Below are positions 20,896-36,212 of a DNA stretch of 64,000 nucleotides, piece after piece; positions within the stretch are counted from its first letter, which is position 1; each line of letters begins with the position of its first letter. The position numbers and the translations under genes are program-made. The notes under the pieces were generated by a model. That model was not told the DNA's origin. It searched no databases and saw nothing but the letters and a program-made list of their open reading frames with translations. The stretch is from positions 114,501 to 178,500 of the forward strand of contig CAWZYM010000138.1 of assembly GCA_963966185.1 (NCBI GenBank), read 5' to 3'. The stretch is from Rhabditoides inermis. Taxonomy: Eukaryota; Nematoda; Chromadorea; Rhabditida; Rhabditidae.

Positions 20896-23800
20896 ATGAA
20901 GTCGGCCGACATCCGATCATCGTCAGTGATCAAACTGAAAAACACTGCGATCGACGAAGATAATGTGAGTATCTGAATCCCTCCCTCTCCCCTTCTCTCT
21001 TCCGCTCTCGAAAATAGCTATTCTAAAAATCAACTATTGTGTTTCGAGTGTCACTTAAGAGTTGAATACTTGGGTCGTCTGTGTCGTGAGTCTCCCTCGT
21101 GTGGTTGCAGATCATCCTGCTCGATCGCCTCGGCGAGGGAGCATTCGCAGTCGTCCACAAAGCATTCTGGATATTTGACGACGCATCCAAGGTCCATCAA
21201 AATCGGAATCGAACTCACTTATAAGAACTCAAAATGTAGGTCCCGAAAGACGATTGTTTTTTTATGTGTTCTGTGAAACTACCAAGATGATCATGACAAA
21301 TAGCATGATGAGAAAGAAGGTCGTAGGTTTCTGTACCAATGAGAACGTGTCCGATCTCACTATCCGATCTTATGCAAAAAAAACTAAACTCGTCCTTCAG
21401 TTAGATGTGGCTGTGAAGATTCTGCGAGACTCGTCTCCTCACCTCGTAGAAGAGATGCGAGTGGTTAGTCTCTCTTTCCCGCTCTCTCTCTGTCTCTCTC
21501 CCTCTTTTCCCCCTCTTCCCTCCCTTTCTCCCCCTCTCTCCCCCCTCTCCCTCCCTCCCTCTCTGTCGTCTCCCTCTCTCTCTCTCTCCCTCTCCCCCTT
21601 CTCTCCCTCCCCTTCTCTTCTTCCCTCCTCCTCTCTCTCTTCCTCCCCCTCTCTCTCCCTCCCTCTCTCCCTCCCTCTCTCCCCCTCACTCCCCCTCTCT
21701 CCCTCTCCCTCTCTCTCCCTCACTCTCCCCTCCGTCTCACCCGTCTCTCTCCCAGGAAGCCGCTCACCTGCTCCGCATGTCCCACCCCAACCTCATCCAA
21801 CTCCACGGCATAGTCGAGCAACCCACTATGATGGTGAGAGAGACCATTTGGAGATTTTGCATTTGTCGTGGGGAATAGTGTCGTGCCATCGTCTTCCTTC
21901 GATTTCCGCATAGCACTCATATATATCGTGATTCGTAAATCGTGGAGGTTTCTCTACATTTAGATACGCTCTCGCAGCGTTGGTTCTGGAAACTTGTATG
22001 ATTTCTCTAATCGGTGTTGTTGAAGTGTAGTTCAGTCACTGTCTGCTTCTGCTACTAGGAGCGGCGCAAAGCGCCGCCAGTTTGTTTTAGCACGTGCCGC
22101 TATACCGCACTGGTTGTCAGGTGTTGGAGCTGTGTTCGGGCGGTTCCCTGTTGGATCGACTGCGCAGCGAGGAGCGGCTCCGTCCCCTCGTCACTGCACT
22201 GCTGGAGTACGCAAAGCAGATAGGTGAGTTCTTGATTGGTTAATTTATCAGATAAGTGGGTCCTTCAGTTGCCTCTTTGTCATTGATTTCGCTATTTGTC
22301 AGATGACAAGTTCTTGATTTGTCATTATTGTTATGTAGTTGTTTTATTTGTCTGTTCATCAGTCTGATTCCGGTATACAAACAATGTTAGCATGCGTGAC
22401 ATTCTCAATTCTACAACTCCTCTACTTGGTTATGGAAAGTTCAATCAGATAGGTGAGTTGTTTGTAATCATCAATGACTATCTTATCGCAGTATTGCGAA
22501 GGAATAGGTTTTGATATCCATAATCTTTTTTTAGATTGACATTCTTATGGCCAGCTTAAAGGAACAGTGGCGACTTTTTTCTGTTACAACCTGCCACAAC
22601 TCCTCATTTTCACACGAGCAAAACATTTGGCACTGACCGGAATCGAACCCGCGAAGATGGCACAACGCAGCGCACATGCACTGAGCCAAGAAGCAAGTGA
22701 CCGGGCGTTGTTTATTTGCGGTTATTTTTACGACCCCAGTTTTTGTGCAGTAAAGCGTTGGCGGGAAATTCAAATTTTGAGCTGCATTCTTGGCAGTGGC
22801 AGAATCGAAAGTTACGCAGAATCATCGTTCTTTCGCGAAAATTGCAAATGTGTTAGGATAATATGATTTTTAATAATACTCCGAGTCGAAAATAAGTCGC
22901 CACTGTTGCTTTAACCTGACATCCGTGAAAACTCAATTTTGCGTCTAATTTGCTCCACAAATTACTGTAACAGGTTTATATTGCCGGGAACGTATCCATA
23001 ATCTCATCTTGGAAAGTTTGTCGCGAGCCACATTCTAACAATAAGTCAAAGAAGAGGACGCTGCGTGCCCTCTCAAGTTCTCATCGTTTCAGCAGCCGGG
23101 ATGTGCTATTTGGAGTCGCGTCATTGTGTGCATAGAGACCTCGCAGCGAGAAACGTTTTACTGACGGGGGATGAACAGGTGGGAGAGAGAGGGAGGGAGG
23201 GAGGCAGGGAGAGAGAGAAAGAGAGAGAGAGAGATAGAGAAAAGAAAGAAGAGAAGGAAAGAGAGGGGAAGGGAGGGAGGAGAAAAGAGAGAAACAACAT
23301 CTAGTTGTTTCTCTCTTCTACTTCACGTAATAATCTTCAGCTTTTATAGTTAAAATCCAGAAAAAAACAATAGTGAATCAACGAATACTTTTTCGTTGAG
23401 AAAATAGAAATAATAAAAAAAAACTTCTTTTTTTGGCAGACAGTGAAGATTGGCGATTTTGGTCTGATGCGTTCTCTGGCCAACAGTGAGGTCTACACTA
23501 TGCAGGGACGGAAGCTCGTCCCTTATCCATGGTCAGTGTGTTCTTGGTTTATATTTTCCTTTCGAGACGTTTACTCGTGCCCTTTTTGTAGGGATGACAA
23601 GAACTGAAAACTGTCAAATCTCCGTTCCTTCTGCACACAGATGTCCTCCACAAATCCTCAACAAATCTTTCGCGTTTTAAAATCTGCAGCCGTCCAGAAG
23701 ACCACAGAGACTAAACAACTGGTTGTGTTGAGGTGTCCTCCGGAGTCTCTCCGCCGCGCTCAGTTCTCACACTCGTCGGATGTGTGGGCGTACGGGGTGA

Positions 23801-24095
23801 CTGTGTGGGAGATGTTCACATTCGGGGAACAGCCATGGCCGGCCACCGACTGCAGACAGGTCAGGGGGGGGGAGAAGGACTTCCGTTGTATGCCTTTATC
23901 ACTTTATCATGTAAGAGATAGCATTTTGTGATTTGACTATTATTCTACTGGTTTGAAAATAGACCCTCAGTAATAACATTACGTTACTACTTTATGAAGA
24001 AGTCTTTTCCATAGGTGCTTCAATACATCGAGCGCGGTGAGAGACTGGAACAGCCGCTCGCCGCGTCCAATGATGTCTATGACATCATGCTCGTG

Positions 24096-24146
<51 letters not shown>

Positions 24147-25877
24147 AACAACTCCTATACAGTTATGCTGGCACCTGTCTCCATCGCAGCGTCCTCGCTT
24201 CGACGTCATTCGCACGATGCTCAAACAGGTTCGTGTTTCACCACTCTTGCTTACGTTTCATGAACAATACAATGCTTGTAGCTGGTCGAAAATGTCAATT
24301 TCTTGATTTGCTCATGCTTTGGTTCCATTCCATATACCATCAATAACACGCAAAAGAGTACTCCTATCATCTTACCACCTGAGTTTTTTTGTCAACCCGG
24401 TGTCTCATCAGAGTTGATGTTAGTAATCACGCATGTTCCCAGATCTGCTTTCCCTCTGCCCGCTTCACGGAGCGAGTGGCTGCGTGTTCGAGTCGCGCCC
24501 TGCCATGGGAGATCGGAGACAGGGCGGTCGTGGTAGAAGCGAGGTGGGTGGGTCATATGTCATATCAATAGCCGTCGCATTCGCAATATCTGGGAATCTG
24601 GAAAACCCACTGGTTGATGTTAGTATTCACGCATGTGGAAACAGTCCTAGACGAAGACTTGATTTTGCGCCAAAACTCGCTTGATAAAGATACAACCGCA
24701 TTTTTATGTTAAAGTGTTTTATGATCTAGAATAGACAACCGGTGATGATGTTGGATAGATATTCGCAATACGCAATAGCTTCTCCTAACTGGTCGAGTTT
24801 CGAATTTTCAAAGTCAGATTCAAAGATACTGATCATTTTTGAGTCTCTCCCCATGGTTGAGTGATGGTTGTCGAATGTGCGCTCGTTTCGTGCACACCTC
24901 GCGGTCGTGCAAGCGGTTCCCTCCGCCGCTCCTCACCCTCCACCAAGGCTGGGGGCGTGTGCCACTAACGTACCAGATCTCTTCCTCTCTCACCTTCCCC
25001 ACTTCTCCATTAAATTGATTGCTTCGGGTTATTTTTTTAATGTGATTGTGATTTGTGTGACGCAGATTTTTCTGTAATAAATTCATTCATTCCCCGTTCG
25101 CGAATACATAGACAGTAAATGCCTGTTTTGCGCGAGGCAGCTTAATTACTGTGGGTGAGAAGGGGAAAGGGTGAGGAAAAGGTGAGGGGCCAGGAGTCGT
25201 AGGAACACCCTTCCATTCATCCCCTTGCAGCGGCCCCACCTGGCGGGGTCAGTGTCGTCGCACGCGAGAGCTCGGCACCTTCCCCAGGACTGCCGTCTTC
25301 CTCTCGGAGAGGAAGAAGAGTGCGGTGCGTTCATACTATGTGTGTACATATGTGAGAATATTGTGTGTCTTCAAAGTGGTTTCAAAACAGTTTCAGACGT
25401 CTCCGACCTCACAGGCGGATGTGCTGGCGCGAATTCGACGCCAGCTCGCAGCACAGACAGAGTCAGTTGAATAAAAATATTTCGTGCTTTGACAACTCGT
25501 AGAAGACAACAAGACAACTCATTTAGCAGAAAATGTACAACAGAACAAATCTCAAGTGGGAAACCAATGTTTGAAAGCGGCAGCAGAAAGACAACTCCTT
25601 TTGCCTTTTTTGGCAATTGTTCTGTTTGGAATCATTTGCTTGCAGCCGTCCCGCTGGCGCGACACTCGATCGAAACGGCAACGCCTCTCTACTCGCAGAC
25701 AGCACGAGAGAGACGGCGGGTGAGTACATTTCGGTGTTCTTTGAGACCAGACCTTTTTCTGTCAACCGATATGAACCGATACTCCGAAAGATGTATGAAA
25801 GCCCACACAATCCTCTGAATGATTATCACATCGCTTTTTGCTACATTCAGTTTGATATAGCGTTTATTGAGAAGTGA

Positions 25878-25926
<49 letters not shown>

Positions 25927-26663
25927 CAGCGAGTTCCTCGACTTTCGACTGGGACACGTATTGGAAAGAGGAGGGGGACGAATTCGAGGAAAGCGACTCA
26001 TCTGATGACAATGCATGCACGGAGAATGTCAACTACGTAGACGCACATAACACAGGTATGGTGGTTGTCCACCTTGATTTTTACTTGTATTTATACAACT
26101 TTTTTACTTATAGAAATAAGTATATGAATGTTTATTTCATTTTAATAATAATATTGTTTTATCCATTATTTTAGACACTCTAGATGACATAGTGGAAAAC
26201 GTGGGCTACATCCGGTTGAGCAGACAGGGTGCGACGATTCGAAGAAGCAAAGTATTGAGTGAGTGATCAGCCATAAAACAAATACCAATAACAGGGTTTG
26301 TTCAGGCAAAGATCAGATGCCACCGCGTATAATGAAACCGCCGATCGCTCCGAAACCGAAGCTCCCGAAATCGCAGTCCTTGTGTGAAGGTAATTTTTTA
26401 TGACAACCATGAGGCGAGATCTGTCATTGGAAAATCGTTGGGCTATAGCCTATGAAGTAAGTAGTGCAACAGTCTTCCTTCCACCCACTCTGCAAAGTAA
26501 TTTCTTCAATTGGGGTGTTGCGTTTACTTACCTTATACCTTATACCTACAATGAGCGTGTGACTTGTGACATTTCAGAAGTTCCCGTCTCGCTTCGGTCC
26601 ACTCTGTCGCTGTCTCGCAGTCTCACAGTGAAGATGAATCGACAAGGAAGAGTGTTCGATTAA
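20896..26663 (+). CDS. ACK-family non-receptor tyrosine kinase
   Basis: Start ATG 20896 directly follows a TTCACAG splice acceptor, as for an intron or trans-splice site. The kinase domain is spread over many short exons: glycine loop [20 protein letters not shown] lysine, [19 protein letters not shown], catalytic loop [13 protein letters not shown] near 23140, [11 protein letters not shown] near 23455, activation segment to LVPYPW, then [35 protein letters not shown], and the C-lobe exon ending [25 protein letters not shown] and the PESL-SDVW-GVT-WEMF series are typical of ACK/TNK kinases (ARK-1 and SID-3 in C. elegans), which act in endocytosis and EGF-receptor signalling. The tail has an acidic stretch ([15 protein letters not shown]) and a Pro/Lys-rich SH3-ligand-like motif ([15 protein letters not shown]). 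No SAM or SH3 domain was found. All catalytic residues are present. Stop 26661-26663. Confidence 0.85.
21460..21755 (+). repeat. CT-rich intronic satellite before a kinase exon
   Basis: CT and CCCT units fill the intron and end at TCTCTCCCAG, the acceptor of the exon encoding [10 protein letters not shown]. Confidence 0.9.
22556..22914 (-). mobile_element. TTAA-flanked MITE carrying tRNA-like boxes, copy 1
   Basis: Inverted ends read AAAGGAACAGTGGCGACTT and the near-complement AAGTCGCCACTGTTGCTTT, with TTAA at both outer edges (22556-22559, 22911-22914). Inside, on the minus strand, an A-box-like TTGGCTCAGTGCATGTGC and a B-box GGGTTCGATTCCGG are spaced as in a tRNA. A second copy in the opposite orientation is at 30615-30959. 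The TTAA edges suggest piggyBac-type integration; TA duplication with a longer terminal repeat is the alternative. Confidence 0.7.
23190..23292 (+). repeat. GA-rich microsatellite after a kinase exon donor
   Basis: The repeat starts right after the donor GATGAACAG/GTGGGAG and consists of GAGA and GGGA units. A related, longer tract occupies the same place in the duplicate (30215-30440). Confidence 0.9.
24853..25091 (+). mobile_element. Insertion present in duplicate unit 1 only, with ATTC tandem tail
   Basis: Unit 2 lacks this stretch: there CTCTCCCC joins directly to GGTCGCCAATACATAG at about 33330. In unit 1 the insertion ends in AATAAATTCATTCATTC, and CCCC occurs on both sides. The tandem tail suggests a retroposed sequence. 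It arrived after the duplication, or was lost from unit 2. Confidence 0.6.
25880..25922. repeat. (TA)n microsatellite in a kinase intron
   Basis: About 21 TA units lie in the intron after the codons for AFIEK. The same site in unit 2 (34115-34211) has about 48 units, the main length difference in an otherwise near-identical tract. Confidence 0.95.
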
Positions 26664-27253
26664 ACTGTGCTAGGCCCACATTCGACTTCCGTATTTGTAT
26701 TATCTTCTCAGGATCTTTTGGTTACATGACATGTTGTGATGATTACACTGTTTTAAAGAACAACGTTGATTCGTTGATGTATTCACTTTCAATACTCTGA
26801 GGAACGCACGATGCCTGTTAAAACATAATCAAAACTAATTACAGAAGACAAACACAGGACAGCATGAGTAGAAATTATAGAATAATTTAAAATTAGATTA
26901 TCTTATTACTTCTTCTCACATATTGTATTGTGTGTGAGCGAATATACATAAGTATCAACGTTAGTATCATATCTAACTTTTTTTTGTAATTCACTTTTTT
27001 TGGACTCTACGCACATGTGTCTTTATATAGTCTGCGATCTAATTTTTAACGAACTCGAGAAATTTCAAACGAGTGAATTATAGCTAAATTGCATCGTTCT
27101 TCGTGGCTGTGTGCATTGGTTGCATTTTGCAGAACGGATTCTGAGAATATCTAATAAACAAGAATTCGAACAACCCGAGTATCACCTGTCCAACGTTATA
27201 ATTCTAATACTTGCAATTGCAAGACGCCATTGTTTTCTGACGTCGTCTTCAAG

Positions 27254-29393
<2,140 letters not shown>

Positions 29394-30214
29394 TTTTTTG
29401 TTCCGTAAAAATGTTAAATTGTTCTTAGTTTGATTATTGTTGGAAAAACGTTTATAAAACGAATAGGTTACCCAATTACGTACTCAATTTTATCGTTAAT
29501 TAATTAAAAAATACCTGCGTGTGGGCACATGTGTTATGAAGATCTATGTATGTTCGTCATTAGGAAGTGCACTACAAAATTACTACAAAAACTGTACTAA
29601 CAAAATATATTGCGAAGAAAAAATATTCTGAAGTAATTTGCTGGACTTGCATATGTTGGATTGGAATAGTAATCAAGAAATGATAAGTAATGAACTAGTA
29701 ATAATTACAATTACGGGTACGCTATCTTTCACTGGGTTGTTTATTTGTCTGTTTATCAGTCTGATCCCGGCATACGAACAATTTTAGCAATGGTTTGGTG
29801 ATACTCTCAATTCTACAACTGCTCTGCTCGGTTATGCCAAAGTGTGTAGCAGATAGCAAGATTGTGTTTCAAACTTCTTCTAAAAACAAACTATCAATTA
29901 TACAGTTTCTCAGAACGTATCCACATGTTTTCCCGTTTGTTTTACTATTTGCCTATATCAACTCAACTCTGAGATTGCCGTCTACTGAAAGTCTAGCCAT
30001 TATACAGTTGTTTTGAAACGTATGTAATCATCAAATCAAATCATTCATCCAGACTCGCAACAACAAGGAGTTTTGCCTTGAAAAGTGATATCGCCAGGAA
30101 CGTATCCATAATTGAAATCGTCATCGTTTCAGCAGCGGGGATGTGCTATTTGGAGTCGCGTCATTGTGTGCATAGAGACCTCGCAGCGAGAAACGTGCTA
30201 CTGACGGGGGATGA

Positions 30215-30305
30215 ACAGGTAGGAGAGAGAGGGAGAGAGAGAAGGGGAGAGAGAGTGAGTGAGAAAGAGAGGGGGGAGACGAAAGAGAGAGAGAGAGAGA
30301 CGAGC

Positions 30306-30345
<40 letters not shown>

Positions 30346-30440
30346 GAGAGAGGGAGAGAGAGAGAGAGGGGGGAGAGAGAGAGGGAGGGAGAGAGAGAGG
30401 GTGAGAGAGGTAAAGAGATAGGAAGAGGGAGGAGGAATGA
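30215..30440 (+). repeat. GA-rich microsatellite, unit 2
   Basis: GAGA, GGGA and GAGT units follow the donor GATGAACAG/GTAGGAG. This is the expanded counterpart of 23190-23292. Confidence 0.95.
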
Positions 30441-30614
30441 AAGACAGAGGAGAAAACAAACTACCATACGTTTCTCACGGCTATCATATACGAACTTGAC
30501 GTTATTCTGCAATAAAGTCTGTTTCACATGATCATCTTCAGCTTTTATAGTAATAGTCCAGAAAATACCGACCGTGAATCAAGGAATACTTATTTGCATA
30601 CATTAAAAAAACAT

Positions 30615-30959
30615 TTAAAGAAACAGTGGCGACTTATTTTAGATTCGGAGTATTATTAACAATTATATTAACCTAACACATTTTCGATTTTCGCGAAAGA
30701 ATGACGTTTCTGCGTTACTTTCGAATCTTCCACTGCCACGGATGCAGACGAAAATTTGAATTACCCGCCAACGCTTCAATACTGCACGTTCGGGTCGGAG
30801 ACATAAGCGCAAATGAACGACGCCCTTTCACTTGCTTCATGGCTCAGTGCATGTGCGCTGCGTTGTGGCCCCTGAGCATCACGAGTTCGATTCCAGTCAC
30901 CGCTAAATGTTTTGCTCGTGTGAGGTTGTGACAGAAATAAGTCGCCACTGTTCCTTTAA
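30615..30959 (+). mobile_element. TTAA-flanked MITE carrying tRNA-like boxes, copy 2
   Basis: It has the same terminal repeats as 22556-22914 in opposite orientation (AAAGAAACAGTGGCGACTT at the left). The internal boxes are ATGGCTCAGTGCATGTGC and GAGTTCGATTCCAG. It lies in the intron after the catalytic-loop exon, whereas copy 1 lies before that exon, so the two insertions are independent of the duplication. Confidence 0.7.
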
Positions 30960-31449
30960 AAACACCTTTTGGCAGACAGTGAAGATCGGCGACTTTGGTC
31001 TGATGCGGTCTTTGGCCAACAGGGATGTCTACACTATGCAGGGACGGAAGCTCGTCCCTTATCCATGGTCAGTGTGTTCTTGGTTTGCATTTTCCTTTCG
31101 AGACGTTCACTCGTGCCTTTTTTGTAGGGATGACAAAAATTGAAAACTGTAAAGTGTCTGTTCCTTCTGCACACAGATGTCCTCCCAAGTTCCACAACAA
31201 TTCTTTCGCGTTATCCGTCATATTATTAAAAATCTGCAGCCGTTGAGAAGACCATAAAAGGCTAAACTACAGTACTTGTTTGAGGTGTCCCCCGGAGTCT
31301 CTCCGCCGCGGTCAGTTCTCTCACTCGTCGGATGTGTGGGCGTATGGGGTGACTGTGTGGGAGATGTTCACATTCGGGGAACAGCCATGGCCAGCCACCG
31401 ACTGCAGACAGGTGAGGGAGGGGAGAGAGAAATTTTCGTTGTATGGCTT

Positions 31450-32112
31450 TATAGGGTATCCCCCATTTTCACGGTACGCGAATTATCGGCGGTCGGCCAG
31501 ACAGGGGCGAAATGACGATCTTTTTATGCAAATTGAAGAAATATCGGGGTTTTACTCCAAAAACACGGCAAAAATGAAAGAAATTGAAAAATCGAAAACT
31601 AGAGTTCTGTGCGGACACTATCAAAGTATCTTCTCCCTCAAACTGGGTTCTGTAGCATGGATTTGAAGTGAGTTATTAAGTTTTCTAGGTTTTACCTATT
31701 GAACATCCTCAAAAACGTGGTTATCGAACGATAATAAGAGAACTAAAACGAAATTCAAAAATCGAAATCTAGAGTTCTATGGGGTCTGGGGATTCACACC
31801 ACATATCCGAAAATTGGAAAGATTCATCAATTCCGGAAGGAGTTTTCGTTGTATGTTATTAAATATGCGGCCATAGGTGCTTCAATACATCGAGCGCGGT
31901 GAGAGACTGGAACAGCTCTGAAAGGTGAGCAACTCTGCTTCATCAGAATTGCAAATCACCTTCATTTCCCTAAAATCAGACCGCAAAGCGCGCGACTCGC
32001 GCGGTCGAATGATCTTGCGCGGACCGATAGCGCGGCTAAATGCGATGAAATGATGTCTCGAAAATATGCGGCGAGATGGCTGCCATACCGTGAACCGGGG
32101 GGACACCCTATA
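31450..32112. mobile_element. TA-flanked DNA element with a captured 45-bp exon piece
   Basis: The element spans 31452-32110. Its left end is TAGGGTATCCCCCATTTTCACGG; the complement of the right end is TAGGGTGTCCCCCCGGTTCACGG. TA flanks both ends, as for Tc1/mariner-type insertion. Unit 1 lacks it at the same place. Inside, 31871-31915 is identical to 32225-32269, the 3' splice site and first codons of the downstream kinase exon. Confidence 0.75.
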
Positions 32113-32311
32113 GCATTTTGTGATTAGACTATTATTCCACTAGAAGACCAGAAAAAGGTATGAAAATAGATCCTCAGTAATAACATTACGTTACACTAGT
32201 CCTACTTATATCAAGAAGTGTTTTCCATAGGTGCTTCAATACATCGAGCGCGGTGAGAGACTGGAACAGCCGCTCGCCGCGTCCAATGATGTCTATGACA
32301 TCATGCTCGTG

Positions 32312-32368
<57 letters not shown>

Positions 32369-34112
32369 AACAACTCCTATACAGTTATGCTGGCACCTGT
32401 CTCCATCGCAGCGTCCTCGCTTCGACGTCATTCGCACGATGCTCAAACAGGTTCGTGTTTCACCACTCTTGCTTACGTTTCATGAACAATACAATGCTTG
32501 TAGCTGGTCGAAAATGTCAATTTCTTGATTTGCTCATGCTTTGGTTCCATTCCATATACCATCAATAACACGCAAAAGAGTACTCCTATCATCTTACCAC
32601 CTGAGTTTTTTTTGTCAACCCGGTGTCTCATCAGAGATGAAGTTGATGTTAGTAACCACGCATGTTCCCAGATCTGCTTTCCCTCTGCCCGCTTCACGGA
32701 GCGAGTGGCTGCGTGTTCGAGTCGCGCCCTGCCATGGGAGATCGGAGACAGGGCGGTCGTGGTGGAAGCGAGGTGGGTGGGTCATATGTCACATCAATAG
32801 CCGTCGCATTCGCAATATATGGAAATCTGGAAAACCCACTGGTCGCGTTTTGGAAAACGCGAATCCTAGACGAAGACTCGATTTTACGCCAAAACTCGCT
32901 TGATACTAGCTTGATTTCTGTGAGAGTGTTTTATGATCTAGAATAGACGACGGGACCATGATGATGGTGGATAGGTGAGTTCATGTATATGCTTTCAAAT
33001 TTGATGATGAATTACTCTGGACTGGAGGCCACACCTTTTTGAATGGTACTCTTTTCACGCTTACGTTTCACTCCTCGCTCCGATGAACCGATGATAACAA
33101 AAACAATAGTAGACATTTTTTTCTGAGTTTGAATTGCGAAAAGTTGTCCCGGCAGTTTGTGTAAGCGTGTGAACGGGTTTGAAAAGCATTTTTTTCAATT
33201 CACCACTTCTTTAAATAGCGGATTTTTTAAAACAGCTTCCGCAATAGCTATCTCCTAACTGGTCGAGTTTCGAATTTTCAAAGTCAGTTCCAAAGATTCA
33301 AAGATACTGATCATTTTTGAGTCTCTCCCCGGTCGCCAATACATAGACAGTAAATGCCTGTTTTGCGCGAGGCAGCTTAATTACTGTGGGTGAGAAGGGG
33401 AAAGGGTGAGGAAAAGGTGAGGGGCCAGGAGTCGTAGGAACACCCTTCCATTCATCCCCTTGCAGCGGCCCCACCTGGCGGGGTCAGTGTCGTCGCACGC
33501 GAGAGCTCGGCACCTTCCCCAGGACTGCCGTCTTCCTCTCGGAGAGGAAGAAGAGTGCGGTGCGTTCATACTATGTGTGTACATATGTGAGAATATTGTG
33601 TGTCTTCAAAGTGGTTTCAAAACAGTTTCAGACGTCTCCGACCTCACAGGCGGATGTGCTGGCGCGAATTCGACGCCAGCTCGCAGCACAGACAGAGTCA
33701 GTTGAATAAAAATATTTCGTGCTTTGACAACTCGTAGAAGACAACAAGACAACTCATTTAGCAGAAAATGTACAACAGAACAAATCTCAAGTGGGAAACC
33801 AATGTTTGAAAGCGGCAGCAGAAAGACAACTCCTTTTGCCTTTTTTGGCAATTGTTCTGTTTGGAATCATTTGCTTGCAGCCGTCCCGCTGGCGCGACAC
33901 TCGATCGAAACGGCAACGCCTCTCTACTCGCAGACAGCACGAGAGAGACGGCGGGTGAGTACATTTCGGTGTTCTTTGAGACCAGACCTTTTTCTGTCAA
34001 CCGATATGAACCGATACTCCGAAAGATGTATGAAAGCCCACACAATCCTCTGAATGATTATCACATCGCTTTTTGCTACATTCAGTTTGATATAGCGTTT
34101 ATTGAGAAGTGA

Positions 34113-34215
<103 letters not shown>

Positions 34216-35534
34216 CAGCGAGTTCCTCGACTTTCGACTGGGACACGTATTGGAAAGAGGAGGGGGACGAATTCGAGGAAAGCGACTCATCTGATGACAA
34301 TGCATGCACGGAGAATGTCAACTACGTAGACGCACATAACACAGGTATGGTGGTTGTCCACCTTGATTTTTACTTGTATTTATACAACTTTTTTACTTAT
34401 AGAAATAAGTATATGAATGTTTATTTCATTTTAATAATAATATTGTTTTATCCATTATTTTAGACACTCTGGATGACATAGTGGAAAACGTGGGCTACAT
34501 CCGGTTGAGCAGACAGGGTGCGACGATTCGAAGAAGCAAAGTATTGAGTGAGTGATCAGCCATAAAACAAATACCAATAACAGGGTTTGTTCAGACAGAG
34601 ATCAGATGCCACCGCGTAAAATGAAACCGCCGATCGCTCCGAAACCGAAGCTCCCGAAATCGCAGTCCTTGTGTGAAGGTAATTTTTTTATGACAACCAT
34701 GAGGCGAGATCTGTCATTGGAAAATCGTTGGGCTATAGCCTATGAAGTAAGTAGTGCAACAGTCTTCCTTCCACCCACTCTGCAAAGTAATTTCTTCAAT
34801 TGGGGTGTTGCGTTTACTTACCTTATACCTTATACCTACAATGAGCGTGTGACTTGTGACATTTCAGAAGTTCCCGTCTCGCTTCGGTCCACTCTGCTGT
34901 CTCGCAGTCTCACAGTGAAGATGAATCGACAAGGAAGAGTGTTCGATTAAACTGTGCTAGGCCCACATTCGACTTAAGGATATTCTATCTGCATTATCTT
35001 CTCAGGTTCTTTTGGTTGCATGTGATGAATACACTGTCATTAATGAACAACGTTGATTCGTTGATGTCCTCATTTTCAATACTCTGAGGAATGCACAATG
35101 CCTGTTAAATCATTATCAAAACTAATTACAAAAGACAAACGCGTGACTAGAAATTATAGAATGATTTGAAATTAGATTATCTTATTACGTCTTCTCACTC
35201 ATTGTATTGTGCGTGATCGAATAGAAGTAATCAACGTTAGTATCATATTCATTTCTCACTTTTTTTCGATTTCACTTTTTTGGACTCACTACGCACATGT
35301 GTCTTTATATAGTCTGCGATCTAGTTTTTTTTTTCGAACTCGAGAAATTTCAAACGAGTGAATTACAGCTAAATTGAATCGTTCTTCGTGGCTGTGTGCA
35401 TTGGTTGCAGATTGCAGAACGGATTCTGAGAATTCTTAATAAACAAGAAATCGAACAATTTATCACCTGTTCAACGTTATAATTCTAATACTTGCAATTG
35501 CAACACGCCATTGTTTTCTGACGTCGTCTTCAAG

Positions 35535-36158
35535 ATGGCTTCGAATGCAACTTGCGGTGACTGGTGGGATGCTCCTCCAACGTGGGAGCGACCAGACTGG
35601 AACCACTGTTCCAAACTGCCTAATACCAATGCGATGTCTGTAATTTGTTGGGAATTTGTTTCATGAATTCTTTACAGATACAATTTCATTTTTCAACTGT
35701 GCTACTCTATCCCTACTGTCGCGTTATATGCCCGAATGTTGTACGTTCTCAAGAGAGATGACAAACGCTACTACAATCACTCGTTCTATAAGATTTTGGC
35801 GGCCTCAAGTTGGATGGTTTGCTGAACGTTTGGTTTCCTCACAGAGTGACATTTTCTTAGAACATGTTCGCAATCATATTTCACTTGGTCACGTTCAAAT
35901 TCATTACGCTCGGATACTTCTGTCAGGTGAGCAGGAACTCTTTGAGCTTTGACAGAAGAATAACCATAGGATGCATTTGCATTATATATTTTCAGTCCCT
36001 CCTCGATTTCTCCAACAAATGCCACCGCTCCTGGCTGCTTTCTCCCCTCTTATTCCTTTCCTACTACACACTCTTCGCGCAGACCTACATTTTTTTGGTT
36101 ATAGATCTGAACAGACTGAGTTCAGTGTGGTTCGTCAGCTATCCCAAGGTAAACTCTA

Positions 36159-36212
<54 letters not shown>

